A stretch of DNA of 64,000 nt from JABSQH01 sp039177505 (GTDB lineage: Bacteria; Actinomycetota; Acidimicrobiia; Acidimicrobiales; Ilumatobacteraceae): NCBI GenBank assembly GCA_039177505.1, contig JBCDFR010000003.1:1-64000 (forward strand). Direction: 5' to 3'. Below are positions 36,860-44,869 of the stretch, in pieces. The stretch's first letter is position 1; each line of letters starts with the position of its first letter. Below the pieces are notes generated by a model. That model ran no database searches. It worked only from the letters and a program-made list of their open reading frames with translations, and was not told where the DNA came from. Both the position numbers and the translations under genes were made by a program.

Positions 36860-37708
36860 CTACGAGCCGGTGGTATCGGGCGGCGGTCGGTGCCGGACGA
36901 GTACCTGCTGGGCGATCGTGGCCACGTGGTCGCCCTCTTGGCCGAACACGTCGGCCGATACGACACCACGGCCACCGGCAAGGCCATGCGGCCGGGTCTC
37001 GAACCAGTGCCACTCGCCAGCGACCGTCGGTCGGTGAAACCATACGGCGTGGTCGAGGCTGGCCAGCTGAAACTGATCGCGATTGCGTATGTCACCGTCG
37101 AAGTTGGGGTGAATCGACCGTGCTGGCCACGCGGGTGCACTATCGGACATGAACGCCAGCCCGCACGCGTGCACCACAGGGTCATCGCCCAGCTCCGCGT
37201 CGAGGCGGATCCAAAAGCCGAGCCGTCCGTCGTCGAGCTGAATCGATCGACGCTGCAACAACGCTCCCCACGACTGATCGTTGAGCGCTGAATCGTCCGG
37301 TGGCGGCACCGGACCGCGCGTGACGTGTACGTCTGGCTGGTCCTCATCGAGGTGGAACGACGCCGACAGGTTGAGGATCGCCCCACTCGACTGGCGAGCG
37401 ACTACTTGCCGAGTGCTGAACGAGCGGCCGTCGCGCAACCGCTCGACTTCGAATCGAACGGGCTCGGCGTGTGAACCCGGCCGAATGAAGTAGCTGTGCA
37501 GCGAATGGACGTGCCGATCACGATCGACAGTCGCCATGCCAGCGCGTAGCGCTTGCGCCACGACTTGCCCGCCGAACAAGCGCGTCCCCCATGGGTACCG
37601 GGCGGCTTCGGCAACGAATGTGTCCGGACCATGTGGTTCCAGCGCCATCAGGTCGGAGAAGGCGATCTCGGTGATAGAGCGCGGCGTCACCTCGGAAGTA
37701 TGCGCCAC
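36860..37708 (-). CDS. tesB: Acyl-CoA thioesterase II (TesB-like)
   Basis: About 282 residues with the GTG at 37708; a TTG at 37726 and a GTG at 37690 are alternatives, and none has a clear ribosome-binding site. Double hotdog fold: RLFGGQVVAQALRAG and VHSLHSYFIRPG in the first half; LASLDHAVWFHRP and EWHWFETRPHGLAGGRGVVSADVF in the second, all classic TesB landmarks. It hydrolyses acyl-CoA to free acid and CoA. The neighbours are two SGNH esterases. Confidence 0.9.
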   Translation of the reverse strand: MAHTSEVTPRSITEIAFSDLMALEPHGPDTFVAEAARYPWGTRLFGGQVVAQALRAGMATVDRDRHVHSLHSYFIRPGSHAEPVRFEVERLRDGRSFSTRQVVARQSSGAILNLSASFHLDEDQPDVHVTRGPVPPPDDSALNDQSWGALLQRRSIQLDDGRLGFWIRLDAELGDDPVVHACGLAFMSDSAPAWPARSIHPNFDGDIRNRDQFQLASLDHAVWFHRPTVAGEWHWFETRPHGLAGGRGVVSADVFGQEGDHVATIAQQVLVRHRPPPDTTGS

Positions 37709-37745
37709 CCGCGGGGAAGCGGGCAATCGCCCGACCGACGAGCGG

Positions 37746-38495
37746 TCATGCGTAGTTGGCGAAGCGGAAACGCATCCGCTCGAAGAGCGTCATCGATCGA
37801 CGTTCGAAGAACGCGTCGATTGCGTCGGCGTAGAGCCCAGCGAGGGCGCCGGCGCCAATGTGGTTCGGGTGCACCCGATCGAGAAACCAACCCTCACCGG
37901 AGCGAGCGACACCCGACCAGTCGGCGAGAGCGTCGATGTCGCCGAGCACCACCCGACGTCGAAGCTCCGAGTTGAACACTGCAGACTCGATCGGTGCCTC
38001 TCGGTCGTGCACCGTCACCCACACGATCTCGCCGCGCTCGCCCACGGCATCCAGGATCACATCAATGAGCTCCCCGGCGACCACCGCCGGATCGGCGCAG
38101 CCACATCCCGCAAGCTCACGCAAGTCGTTGGTTCCGAGCTCGACAATCCACAGCAGCGGGTCGACCCCCGACGCACGCAGTCGGGCGATCTCGTCGCGAC
38201 CCGAGTTGTTCCACCCGAAGAACTCATAGTCGACGTCGATGCGCCGTCCGCCGAGCGCCGCCAGATGGACGCCGCCGACTCTGGCGCCGCGGAGATGTGC
38301 ATCGATCTGCGGCGCATTGTCCGCCGTGAGCGAGTCGCCCACGACCACGACCGAAGGGTTGCCACCTCGCTCGTCTGCGGTCACCGTCTGGCTCTCCGTG
38401 CCCGCCTCGGCGACGGTCGTCGCAAACGTCGAGGTCGCGAACACGGCTGTGGCGAACGCGAGTGTGGAGGCCCTGCGAAGTGTCGATCGACCCAT
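37746..38495 (-). CDS. Secreted SGNH hydrolase with Crp-type operator upstream
   Basis: 249 residues. A signal peptide (RASTLAFATAVFATSTFATTVAEA) is followed by an SGNH fold: VVVVGDSLTADNAPQ, GTNDLRELAGCGC and DRVHPNHIGAGALAGLYADAI with the catalytic Asp/His. The substrate is unknown; such proteins can be acyl-hydrolases or O-acetyl esterases acting on envelope polymers. A near-consensus Crp site lies 35 bases upstream of the start, next to the crp gene, so the gene is probably controlled by it. Confidence 0.87.
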   Translation of the reverse strand: MGRSTLRRASTLAFATAVFATSTFATTVAEAGTESQTVTADERGGNPSVVVVGDSLTADNAPQIDAHLRGARVGGVHLAALGGRRIDVDYEFFGWNNSGRDEIARLRASGVDPLLWIVELGTNDLRELAGCGCADPAVVAGELIDVILDAVGERGEIVWVTVHDREAPIESAVFNSELRRRVVLGDIDALADWSGVARSGEGWFLDRVHPNHIGAGALAGLYADAIDAFFERRSMTLFERMRFRFANYA

Positions 38496-38529
38496 GCGCC
38501 GATCGTGCGCGGGCGCCGCAGGAGCCGTC

Positions 38530-38545
38530 CGTGATCTGGATCACA
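38530..38545 (-). promoter_or_regulatory. Crp-type operator upstream of the SGNH gene
   Basis: On the minus strand this reads TGTGATCCAGATCACG, with a perfect GTGATC..GATCAC inverted repeat. It matches 14 of 16 bases of the ideal Escherichia coli site (TGTGATCTAGATCACA). It lies between the crp stop and the SGNH start. Confidence 0.65.
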
Positions 38546-38550
38546 CTCAG

Positions 38551-39213
38551 CTAGATCATCACTGCAGTCTCGAGCGCATCGACGTCGAGCACCGTGATCT
38601 TGCCTCTCCCCGTTTGCACGCACCCTTGCTTGCGGAACTCGCCAAGGGCCCGCGCAGTGGCTTCGCGGGTCGCCCCGATCCAGTCGGCGAGGTCGCTCTG
38701 GCGAATCGGGATCACCACCGGCGCATCGGTCTCGATGTGGCCGTGGCGCCGAACGATGTCGACCAGTTCCAGCAACAGATTGCCGGCGCGCACGGTGGTT
38801 CGGTTGCTGTTGCGCGCCTGGAGTCGAACGTTCGATCGGCGCAAAAGCACGGTGAGCTCGCGCAGCAATGTGAGCGCGAGCGCTGGAGCGTCCTCGAGCG
38901 CATCGAGGAATTCACCAGCTGGCAGCCTGGAGACCACCGCCTCGTCGTAGGCATACGCCCCAGCCGCCCGTGGTCGACCGTCGAGCGCTGAGAGTTCCCC
39001 GAACACTTCGCCGGGGAGCTTCAGCCCGAGCAGGAGTTCTGCTCCGGACAGGAGCGTGACAACGATTCGGACCCGGCCGGACACCACGGCGAAGACGGCG
39101 TCCGAACGATCACCTTCGAAGAACAGCGGATCGCCTGCGCGTAGCTCGATGAGCCGACCTCGATCGACAATCAGCTCAGCCATGGTGGTCGGCACCGACA
39201 CCGGACGATCCAT
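38551..39213 (-). CDS. Crp/Fnr-family transcription regulator
   Basis: About 220 residues if it starts at the ATG at 39213; a GTG at 39201 is also possible, and the longer start at 39249 would place the operator inside the gene. The N-terminal cyclic-nucleotide domain has FGELSALDGRPRAAGAYA, which resembles the phosphate-binding cassette including its Arg. A C-terminal helix-turn-helix follows, QSDLADWIGATREATARALGEF. The recognition helix keeps R-E-x-x-x-R, the same spacing as the DNA-contacting residues of E. coli CRP, and TGTGA-type sites flank the gene. No Fnr-type cysteine cluster is present. Confidence 0.88.
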   Translation of the reverse strand: MDRPVSVPTTMAELIVDRGRLIELRAGDPLFFEGDRSDAVFAVVSGRVRIVVTLLSGAELLLGLKLPGEVFGELSALDGRPRAAGAYAYDEAVVSRLPAGEFLDALEDAPALALTLLRELTVLLRRSNVRLQARNSNRTTVRAGNLLLELVDIVRRHGHIETDAPVVIPIRQSDLADWIGATREATARALGEFRKQGCVQTGRGKITVLDVDALETAVMI

Positions 39214-39234
39214 CCTCCTCACGGGTTGCCCTTG

Positions 39235-39250
39235 TGTGATCGACATCACT
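39235..39250 (-). promoter_or_regulatory. Crp-type operator upstream of the crp gene
   Basis: TGTGA-N6-TCACT on the plus strand; 13 of 16 bases match the ideal CRP site. It lies 22 bases before the ATG at 39213, a position that suggests autoregulation. Confidence 0.55.
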
Positions 39251-39338
39251 GAACGTACCGCGAAGTTGGCGCACTGTGGGCGACTACAAGCCAGCGCGCG
39301 GGGTCTCCGGTAGTTGTGTGGACGGGCACAACGACCGG

Positions 39339-39369
39339 GCTCGTCGAGATGTGGAGGTCTCCGACGAGC
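39339..39369. terminator. Possible hairpin in the 186-base gap
   Basis: GCTCGTCG-AGA and TCT-C-CGACGAGC form an imperfect stem with an 8-base loop, between the crp promoter side and the WS/DGAT stop. It may end the minus-strand acyltransferase transcript. The rest of the gap (39251-39435) shows nothing I can identify. Confidence 0.25.
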
Positions 39370-39435
39370 GCGACGACCGGCACGAGCGCTCCGTCGGTCG
39401 TCCCGTGAGCGACGGCGAGGCGCCGTGCCGGTCGA

Positions 39436-40884
39436 TCAGCCGATGATGTCGTCGAATGCCGACGCGAGCGCGTCGCGGAAGTCACCGGGCGAGTCGATCG
39501 CCACCGGATCGAGGAATAGACCAACGTCGAACTGGTCCTCGTACGACAGCGCCGTGGCATTGCACGCGGTACCCGCCACCGGACCCATCACGATGAGCCG
39601 GTCGACCCGGGCGCCCGAGATGTAGAGCGGGATCGGGGCACCGCGCAGGTTCGAGGTGGCGAAGTCGATACGCGCCGCCTGCGCTCGGGCCAGCGAGGTG
39701 ACCATCGAGGTCGGGAACAGGTTGGCCACACTCGACAGCGCGCCGAGGCCACCGCCGTGGGACATCTGTGCGCGTTTGACCGCCACCCGTTGGTGGATGT
39801 CGGCGATCCGTGCATCGAGTGACATCGGCTCGCCCGGTAGTTGGATGGGGACCGGCGTGAACGAGTTCCCCCCGACGGCGTCGTCCTGGCGCGTGCTCAA
39901 CACGAAACTCGAGTTGAACGCGTCGACCTCGACGCCCCGCTCGTGGTGGTACCGCGCCGCACCCTCGGCCATCGCCGCCAGAAAGAGGTCATTGATCGTC
40001 ACGTCGGCGCGTTTGGACGCCTGCTTCAGACCGGCGAGGGTGGTCTGCACCTCTTCGAGATGACGATGACGTGACCGCCGTTTCCACAACGGAGAACCAC
40101 CCGGCACGTCGTTGTCGGACCGTCGGAGCGAATTGACGGTTGCCGACACCGAACCAGTGACGTCCTCCAGTCGCTGACGCGCGCGCTCCGGATCGGCGGG
40201 CCACATGGCAACCTCGCCGAGGGCGCGACGAGCGACACCGGCCTGCCGCCTGGCGAGATGACTAAACGACTGGACGACCGTGGTGGGCAGCCCTTCGGCC
40301 AGATCACCGCCGAGCTGCTTGGCCTCGTGGGCTTCCACCGCTGCAGCGATGATCGATTCGAGGTCAACCGCTGGGGGCGGCGGGGCGTCGGGCTCGAACT
40401 GCTGGAACATCTCGGCCATTCGCAGCTGACCGATCCCATCGGCAACCGCATGATGAAGGATCGACCACAACGCAGCTCGTCCGCCTTCCAGACCCTCGAT
40501 CACAACAAACCGCCAGAGTGGTCGCGTGCGGTCGAGCGGCTCGAGGTACAGCTGAGTCGCGAGCTCGAAAAGCTGGTGCATCGACCCGGGCTTCGGGAGC
40601 CGGAGGTAGCGAACGTGGTACCCGAAGTCGAACTCGGCATCCGGAACCCACGCCGGGGGCGCGATCCGACCGAGCCCGGGGACAACCCGCTCGTACAGCC
40701 GGGGCATGCGCGCCGCCGCCGCACGCATCGTTTGCTCGAAGTGGTCGCGATCGGGTCGGTGGTCGAGCAACGTCAACGAGCCACCGCTGGGGTTGAGCCA
40801 CGGGTCTTTCTCGACGTTCCACATCAACGCTTCGGCGTCTGACATGCGGTCGTTGAAGCGTTGCTCGCGCTCACGGGTGCTCAT
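39436..40884 (-). CDS. WS/DGAT wax ester synthase/diacylglycerol acyltransferase
   Basis: 482 residues. It joins acyl-CoA to diacylglycerol or fatty alcohols, making storage lipid. The catalytic HHxxxDG motif is intact: HHAVADG at 144-150. The N-terminal DAEALMWNVE and the C-terminal SNLRGAPIPLYISGARV, a family signature, are also present. It follows the HAD-PlsC fusion gene by 21 bases on the same strand, so lipid assembly and phosphatidate-level steps are likely co-expressed. Confidence 0.94.
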   Translation of the reverse strand: MSTREREQRFNDRMSDAEALMWNVEKDPWLNPSGGSLTLLDHRPDRDHFEQTMRAAAARMPRLYERVVPGLGRIAPPAWVPDAEFDFGYHVRYLRLPKPGSMHQLFELATQLYLEPLDRTRPLWRFVVIEGLEGGRAALWSILHHAVADGIGQLRMAEMFQQFEPDAPPPPAVDLESIIAAAVEAHEAKQLGGDLAEGLPTTVVQSFSHLARRQAGVARRALGEVAMWPADPERARQRLEDVTGSVSATVNSLRRSDNDVPGGSPLWKRRSRHRHLEEVQTTLAGLKQASKRADVTINDLFLAAMAEGAARYHHERGVEVDAFNSSFVLSTRQDDAVGGNSFTPVPIQLPGEPMSLDARIADIHQRVAVKRAQMSHGGGLGALSSVANLFPTSMVTSLARAQAARIDFATSNLRGAPIPLYISGARVDRLIVMGPVAGTACNATALSYEDQFDVGLFLDPVAIDSPGDFRDALASAFDDIIG

Positions 40885-40905
40885 CGGTGGTGCCCTCCTC
40901 GAGCG

Positions 40906-42339
40906 TCAGGTATCAGTGCCGGGACGGCGATCGACTTCGGCCGCCGGGTCGCCGCGATATCCCGGCGGAAACGTCGCCAACAACTCTTCCTCGGTCGGCT
41001 CGTGTTCGTCGCGCGATTCCGGCGGCAACAGCTCGCTGATCGCCGTCATGATCCGCTTGGTGTCCTTGTCGGGGCTCTTGTACTTGAGCACCACCGGCTC
41101 GCCCACGGTTGCGCTGACGCGCGGTCGGTCGGTCATCGACATCCTCGGCATGCGGGCGCTGCGCGGCCACACGCGCTCGGTACCCCAGAGCCCCACCGGG
41201 ATGACCGGCGCCTTGGTCGCCGCCGCGAGTCGCGCCGCCCCCCATCGGCCTTTGAGCACCGGATCGAAGAACGCCGGCCCCCGCGGGATCGTCCCCTGCG
41301 GAGCAAGCATCAAGAGATCACCGCCGCGGACCGCATTCACGGCCGCATCGAGTGGCTCGTCGGACCCGGTCCCTCGATCGACGCGAATCCCGCCAGCGGC
41401 CCTCATGATGCGCCCGACGAGCGGGACGTCGAAGACCTCCTTCTTGCCGAGACCGCGGACGTTGCGCCCGGTCTTCGCCAGCAACAGGCCCATCACCAGC
41501 GGATCGAAGTACGAGCGGTGATTGAACACGACGATCGCAGGACCCGAGCGGGGAATGTTGTCGATGCCTTCGAATTCGATCTGGGCGTTCGGCGCCATCA
41601 ACTCGGGCCGCATGAGCGGACGCATCCAGTCCTGCAGCTCGAGGCCCGCGACCGAAGCCACGCCTTCTGGCCGATCGAAACTGCGGACCGGCCAGCCCCG
41701 AATTCCCGCAAGGGCCCGCAACTGCAGGTCTGGGTTCACCGCGATCGGATGGCCGACCATGTCGAGGAGCGGTGCGTCGAAGTAGCTGTCGCTGTAGGCA
41801 AAACTGCGGCGCAGATCGACGCGCTGACCCGCGAGGGCGTCAGCACGCTCCGCGACCGCGTCAGCTTTGGCCCGTCCCCAGAGAAATTCGCCGTCGACGC
41901 GCCCGGTGTACTCGTCGCCGTCGCGCTCCCAATCGGTGGCCACCAGGCCATCGATCCCGAGCCGATCGGCGAACGGCTGCACGAACGGCCGCGGCGACGT
42001 GGTCGCCAACACCACCGGCCGACCAGCGGCTTGATGCATCTCGATTTCCTGCCGGGCGAACGGCAAGACCTGGCGGTCGAGTTCGACAGCGGCGCGCTCC
42101 ATTGCATCGGCAACCGCATCGACGTTCCACCCCGTCGCCCGTCGACTGACGAGTCGGGCGGGTTGCATCATCAACCAGTTCTCGCCGAAGGTCTCGTAGT
42201 AGCGGGCCAGCAGGCCGGCGACCGCCGGAGTCTCGCCAGCGAGTCCGGCCGCGGTGAGGGCCTCGCCGAACACGGTTGCCGAGCTTCCGGTGAGCAGCGT
42301 GCGATCGAGGTCGAACACGGCGATACCGGAGCGGGACAT
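40906..42339 (-). CDS. HAD-IB phosphatase fused to PlsC acyltransferase
   Basis: 477 residues. Residues 1-210 form a HAD-IB hydrolase (SerB-like): the nucleophile segment is VFDLDRTLLTG (D10, D12), motif II is VLATTSP, and YSDSYFDAPLL carries the late acidic motif. Residues 240-440 form a 1-acylglycerol-3-phosphate acyltransferase: NHRSYFD at 273-279 (HX4D) and PQGTIPRG. The fusion is known in actinobacteria and could link acylation of lysophosphatidate with phosphate removal to give diacylglycerol for the WS/DGAT next door; that flow is an inference. Confidence 0.92.
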   Translation of the reverse strand: MSRSGIAVFDLDRTLLTGSSATVFGEALTAAGLAGETPAVAGLLARYYETFGENWLMMQPARLVSRRATGWNVDAVADAMERAAVELDRQVLPFARQEIEMHQAAGRPVVLATTSPRPFVQPFADRLGIDGLVATDWERDGDEYTGRVDGEFLWGRAKADAVAERADALAGQRVDLRRSFAYSDSYFDAPLLDMVGHPIAVNPDLQLRALAGIRGWPVRSFDRPEGVASVAGLELQDWMRPLMRPELMAPNAQIEFEGIDNIPRSGPAIVVFNHRSYFDPLVMGLLLAKTGRNVRGLGKKEVFDVPLVGRIMRAAGGIRVDRGTGSDEPLDAAVNAVRGGDLLMLAPQGTIPRGPAFFDPVLKGRWGAARLAAATKAPVIPVGLWGTERVWPRSARMPRMSMTDRPRVSATVGEPVVLKYKSPDKDTKRIMTAISELLPPESRDEHEPTEEELLATFPPGYRGDPAAEVDRRPGTDT

Positions 42340-42382
42340 GCCGGCCAGCGTAGAGCGGTTTCAAGGCGCCGGGAACCGGAGC

Positions 42383-44809
42383 TCAGAGGTAGTGACGACG
42401 CTGCATCCACTGGAACGCCACCCAGCCGGGAAGCACGGGCAGCCAGAAGGTGAACAGTCGGAACAGGAACACCGCCGGCACCGCCACCAGGTTGTCGAGT
42501 CCGGCAGCGACCAAACCCGAGATCAGCGCAGCTTCGACCGCGCCGAGGCCACCGGGTGTCGGAGCGGCCTGGGCCACCGCCGAGCCGACCAGGTACACCG
42601 CGCCAACCGTGGCGAAGGACAGACCGCCGCCGAAGGCCTCGATGGCGACGTACAGCGTGACCAGGTTGGCGAACGTGACGAGCACCGAGCCGCCGAGCAA
42701 CAGCGCTAACTTTCCAGGGCGATGGATCACGGCGCTCACGCCGTCGAGCGCCTGCGCCACGACCGGCCACACGAATCTGACAAACCAGCGGCGGGTGGCT
42801 GGAATCGCAGCACCGAGTGCCATCAGGACGACCGCCACCCCAAGACCAAACACGAACCATGTCGGATCGGGCAGCTCGAAACTTCCGAACGCTCCGCGCC
42901 CGGCCCACACGATGAACACGATGATGAGCGCGATGTGGCCGACGGCCCCGGCCACGGTGTTCAACCCGACCCCGGAGACGGCCACCGGCTGATCGACGCC
43001 ACGCTTCTGCAAGAACCGGATGTTGAGCGCCATCCCTCCGAGACCTGCCGGCGCGAGCTTGTTGGCGAACTCCGCCGCGACCGCCACGAGGACGAGTGGG
43101 CCTGCAGGTAGCCGGATCGGCACGGCTCCGCCGAGCGCGGCCCCAGCGCCCACGTACGTCATGGTCGACGCCAATAGCAACACAGGTGTCCATGACCAGT
43201 CGGCGTTCTGGACCTGTTGGATGATGCCCGGGACATCGGCCAGCTGGGGAAGTAGGAAGTACGTCGCCAACACGAGCACCGCAACCGAGAACAGCGTCCG
43301 CTTGCCGACCCGTTGCAGTGGTGCGAACTCGATGTCGTCGACACCACAACGGCGCTGGATCTCTTCTTGCAATTCATCGAGCAGCCCGTGGCGCTGATGG
43401 AGATCGTTGCGGGTGGCGCCGCTCAATGCGGTCATCTGCAAGCGAGGCAATGCACCGCCCACCACATCGGCGCCGAGCGCGTCGACCGCCGCTGCGACCG
43501 CACGCTCGACCGGGACGACCGCGGCCAACGAGGCCAGGAGTTCTGCGATGTCGCCGTCGAGCACCGCACCGGGAACCGCCACCTCTGAGAACCCGTAGTC
43601 GACGAGCCACGCCGCGCCCTGCTCGTCGACGAGCAGGTTGGCACGCCGAAGGTCGCGGTGCGCGATCCCATGAGCGCGCAGTTGTGCCACCTGACGCCAC
43701 ACGTCGGCGAGGAGTTCGTCGCTGACGTCGCCACCGCTGCGAGTCAGATCGTCGAACGACGTGCCGATGATGTCGTCATAGGCCAACAGCATCGATTCGC
43801 CAACGTCGGCCACGATACGCAGCCGTGGTGAACGCACGCCCGCCTCGCGAGCGAGCATCGACACCATCGCTTCGTGTTCGACCGAACGCCGCAGCGACGA
43901 GAACGGCCGTGCGTCGCCGACATCTTTCAGCCGCGCGAACCGATACCCCCGGTACAGCAGATCGGCGGCGCGCTCCTCCGAGCTGAGGACCTTGAGGAAG
44001 AGTTGAGTTCCGTCGGCGCTCGTCGCCACATACGGGCTCGACGCACGGGCATCGACCAACGCCGGCACGACGACCTCGACATGGACGCCCGCGCCAGCGA
44101 GGGCCGCTCGCAGCGCCGCCTGCGTTGGGTGCCGATCGGGGCGCCCGAGCGCGAGCAATACGAGTGTTCCGCACACCGCACCGATGGCTGGAGCAATGAT
44201 CACCTCCCCCGGGAGACGGGTCGACACGAGCAGTCGCGCAAGGACCAAGAGCGCAACCGTGACCCAGCCAGCTCGCCGCCACGCGCGCGTGACGAATGGG
44301 CCGACCGCCACGAACATCGCCGCGATCGCTGCCAGTGTGAACGTGCCAGCCCATGCGTCGCTGGCGATTTCGGCTCGCTCGGCAAGCGCATTGTCGAGCG
44401 CCTCCAAGCTCGACCGATCGAGCCACGATTCGACGACGAGCATCACCAGTGAAGCGCCGATCGCAGCGGCGACGAGGTAGCCGACCAGCCGGAGACGCCT
44501 GGTGACCAGCGGCACCGCGAAGACGCCGACCACAACGGCAGCTTCAATCACGTTGGTTGCACCTAACAGCACGCGCTCGATCGCCGGCGAGAGGACGCCG
44601 AACAAAGCGATCACATCCTCTTCCACCGAGCGCACCGACTCTTCTGCCCACCGAGCCAGCGCGATCAGCACCAACATCGTCAGCAGGTAGGCGATCAACC
44701 GGATGACGTCCTCGGGTGATCGAACGTAGCGACGAATCTCCTCCTCGCGAACTCCGAGACCCGACACCTCAATCGGCGACGAGCTCCCTGCGTCGGATGG
44801 GACCGTCAT
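42383..44809 (-). CDS. Fusion of membrane region, kinase-like domain and LPG-synthase/flippase TM domain
   Basis: 808 residues from the ATG at 44809. There are three parts: about six N-terminal transmembrane helices (40-260); a cytosolic kinase-like domain (about 270-500) with AHRDLRRANLLVDE (HRD at 384-386) and a DYG in place of DFG, closest to RIO/aminoglycoside-kinase folds; and a C-terminal LPG_synthase_TM region (about 520-800) with LAPAGLGGMALN and AQAAPTPGGLGAVEAAL. The last is the flippase-like module of MprF. Unlike the PASTA pseudokinase, the HRD and Asn are kept. Its substrate and role are unknown. It is divergent from a UbiB homologue. Confidence 0.9.
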   Translation of the reverse strand: MTVPSDAGSSSPIEVSGLGVREEEIRRYVRSPEDVIRLIAYLLTMLVLIALARWAEESVRSVEEDVIALFGVLSPAIERVLLGATNVIEAAVVVGVFAVPLVTRRLRLVGYLVAAAIGASLVMLVVESWLDRSSLEALDNALAERAEIASDAWAGTFTLAAIAAMFVAVGPFVTRAWRRAGWVTVALLVLARLLVSTRLPGEVIIAPAIGAVCGTLVLLALGRPDRHPTQAALRAALAGAGVHVEVVVPALVDARASSPYVATSADGTQLFLKVLSSEERAADLLYRGYRFARLKDVGDARPFSSLRRSVEHEAMVSMLAREAGVRSPRLRIVADVGESMLLAYDDIIGTSFDDLTRSGGDVSDELLADVWRQVAQLRAHGIAHRDLRRANLLVDEQGAAWLVDYGFSEVAVPGAVLDGDIAELLASLAAVVPVERAVAAAVDALGADVVGGALPRLQMTALSGATRNDLHQRHGLLDELQEEIQRRCGVDDIEFAPLQRVGKRTLFSVAVLVLATYFLLPQLADVPGIIQQVQNADWSWTPVLLLASTMTYVGAGAALGGAVPIRLPAGPLVLVAVAAEFANKLAPAGLGGMALNIRFLQKRGVDQPVAVSGVGLNTVAGAVGHIALIIVFIVWAGRGAFGSFELPDPTWFVFGLGVAVVLMALGAAIPATRRWFVRFVWPVVAQALDGVSAVIHRPGKLALLLGGSVLVTFANLVTLYVAIEAFGGGLSFATVGAVYLVGSAVAQAAPTPGGLGAVEAALISGLVAAGLDNLVAVPAVFLFRLFTFWLPVLPGWVAFQWMQRRHYL

Positions 44810-44869
44810 GGCATCACGATTCTGGTGGATGTAGCGTCCACGGACCGTGACACCGGCGATCGAGGCAAT

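Noticed and set aside
39201..39249. Starts at 39249 or 39246 for the Crp gene
   Set aside because: The operator would lie over the start codon; a start at 39213 or 39201 leaves room for operator and promoter.
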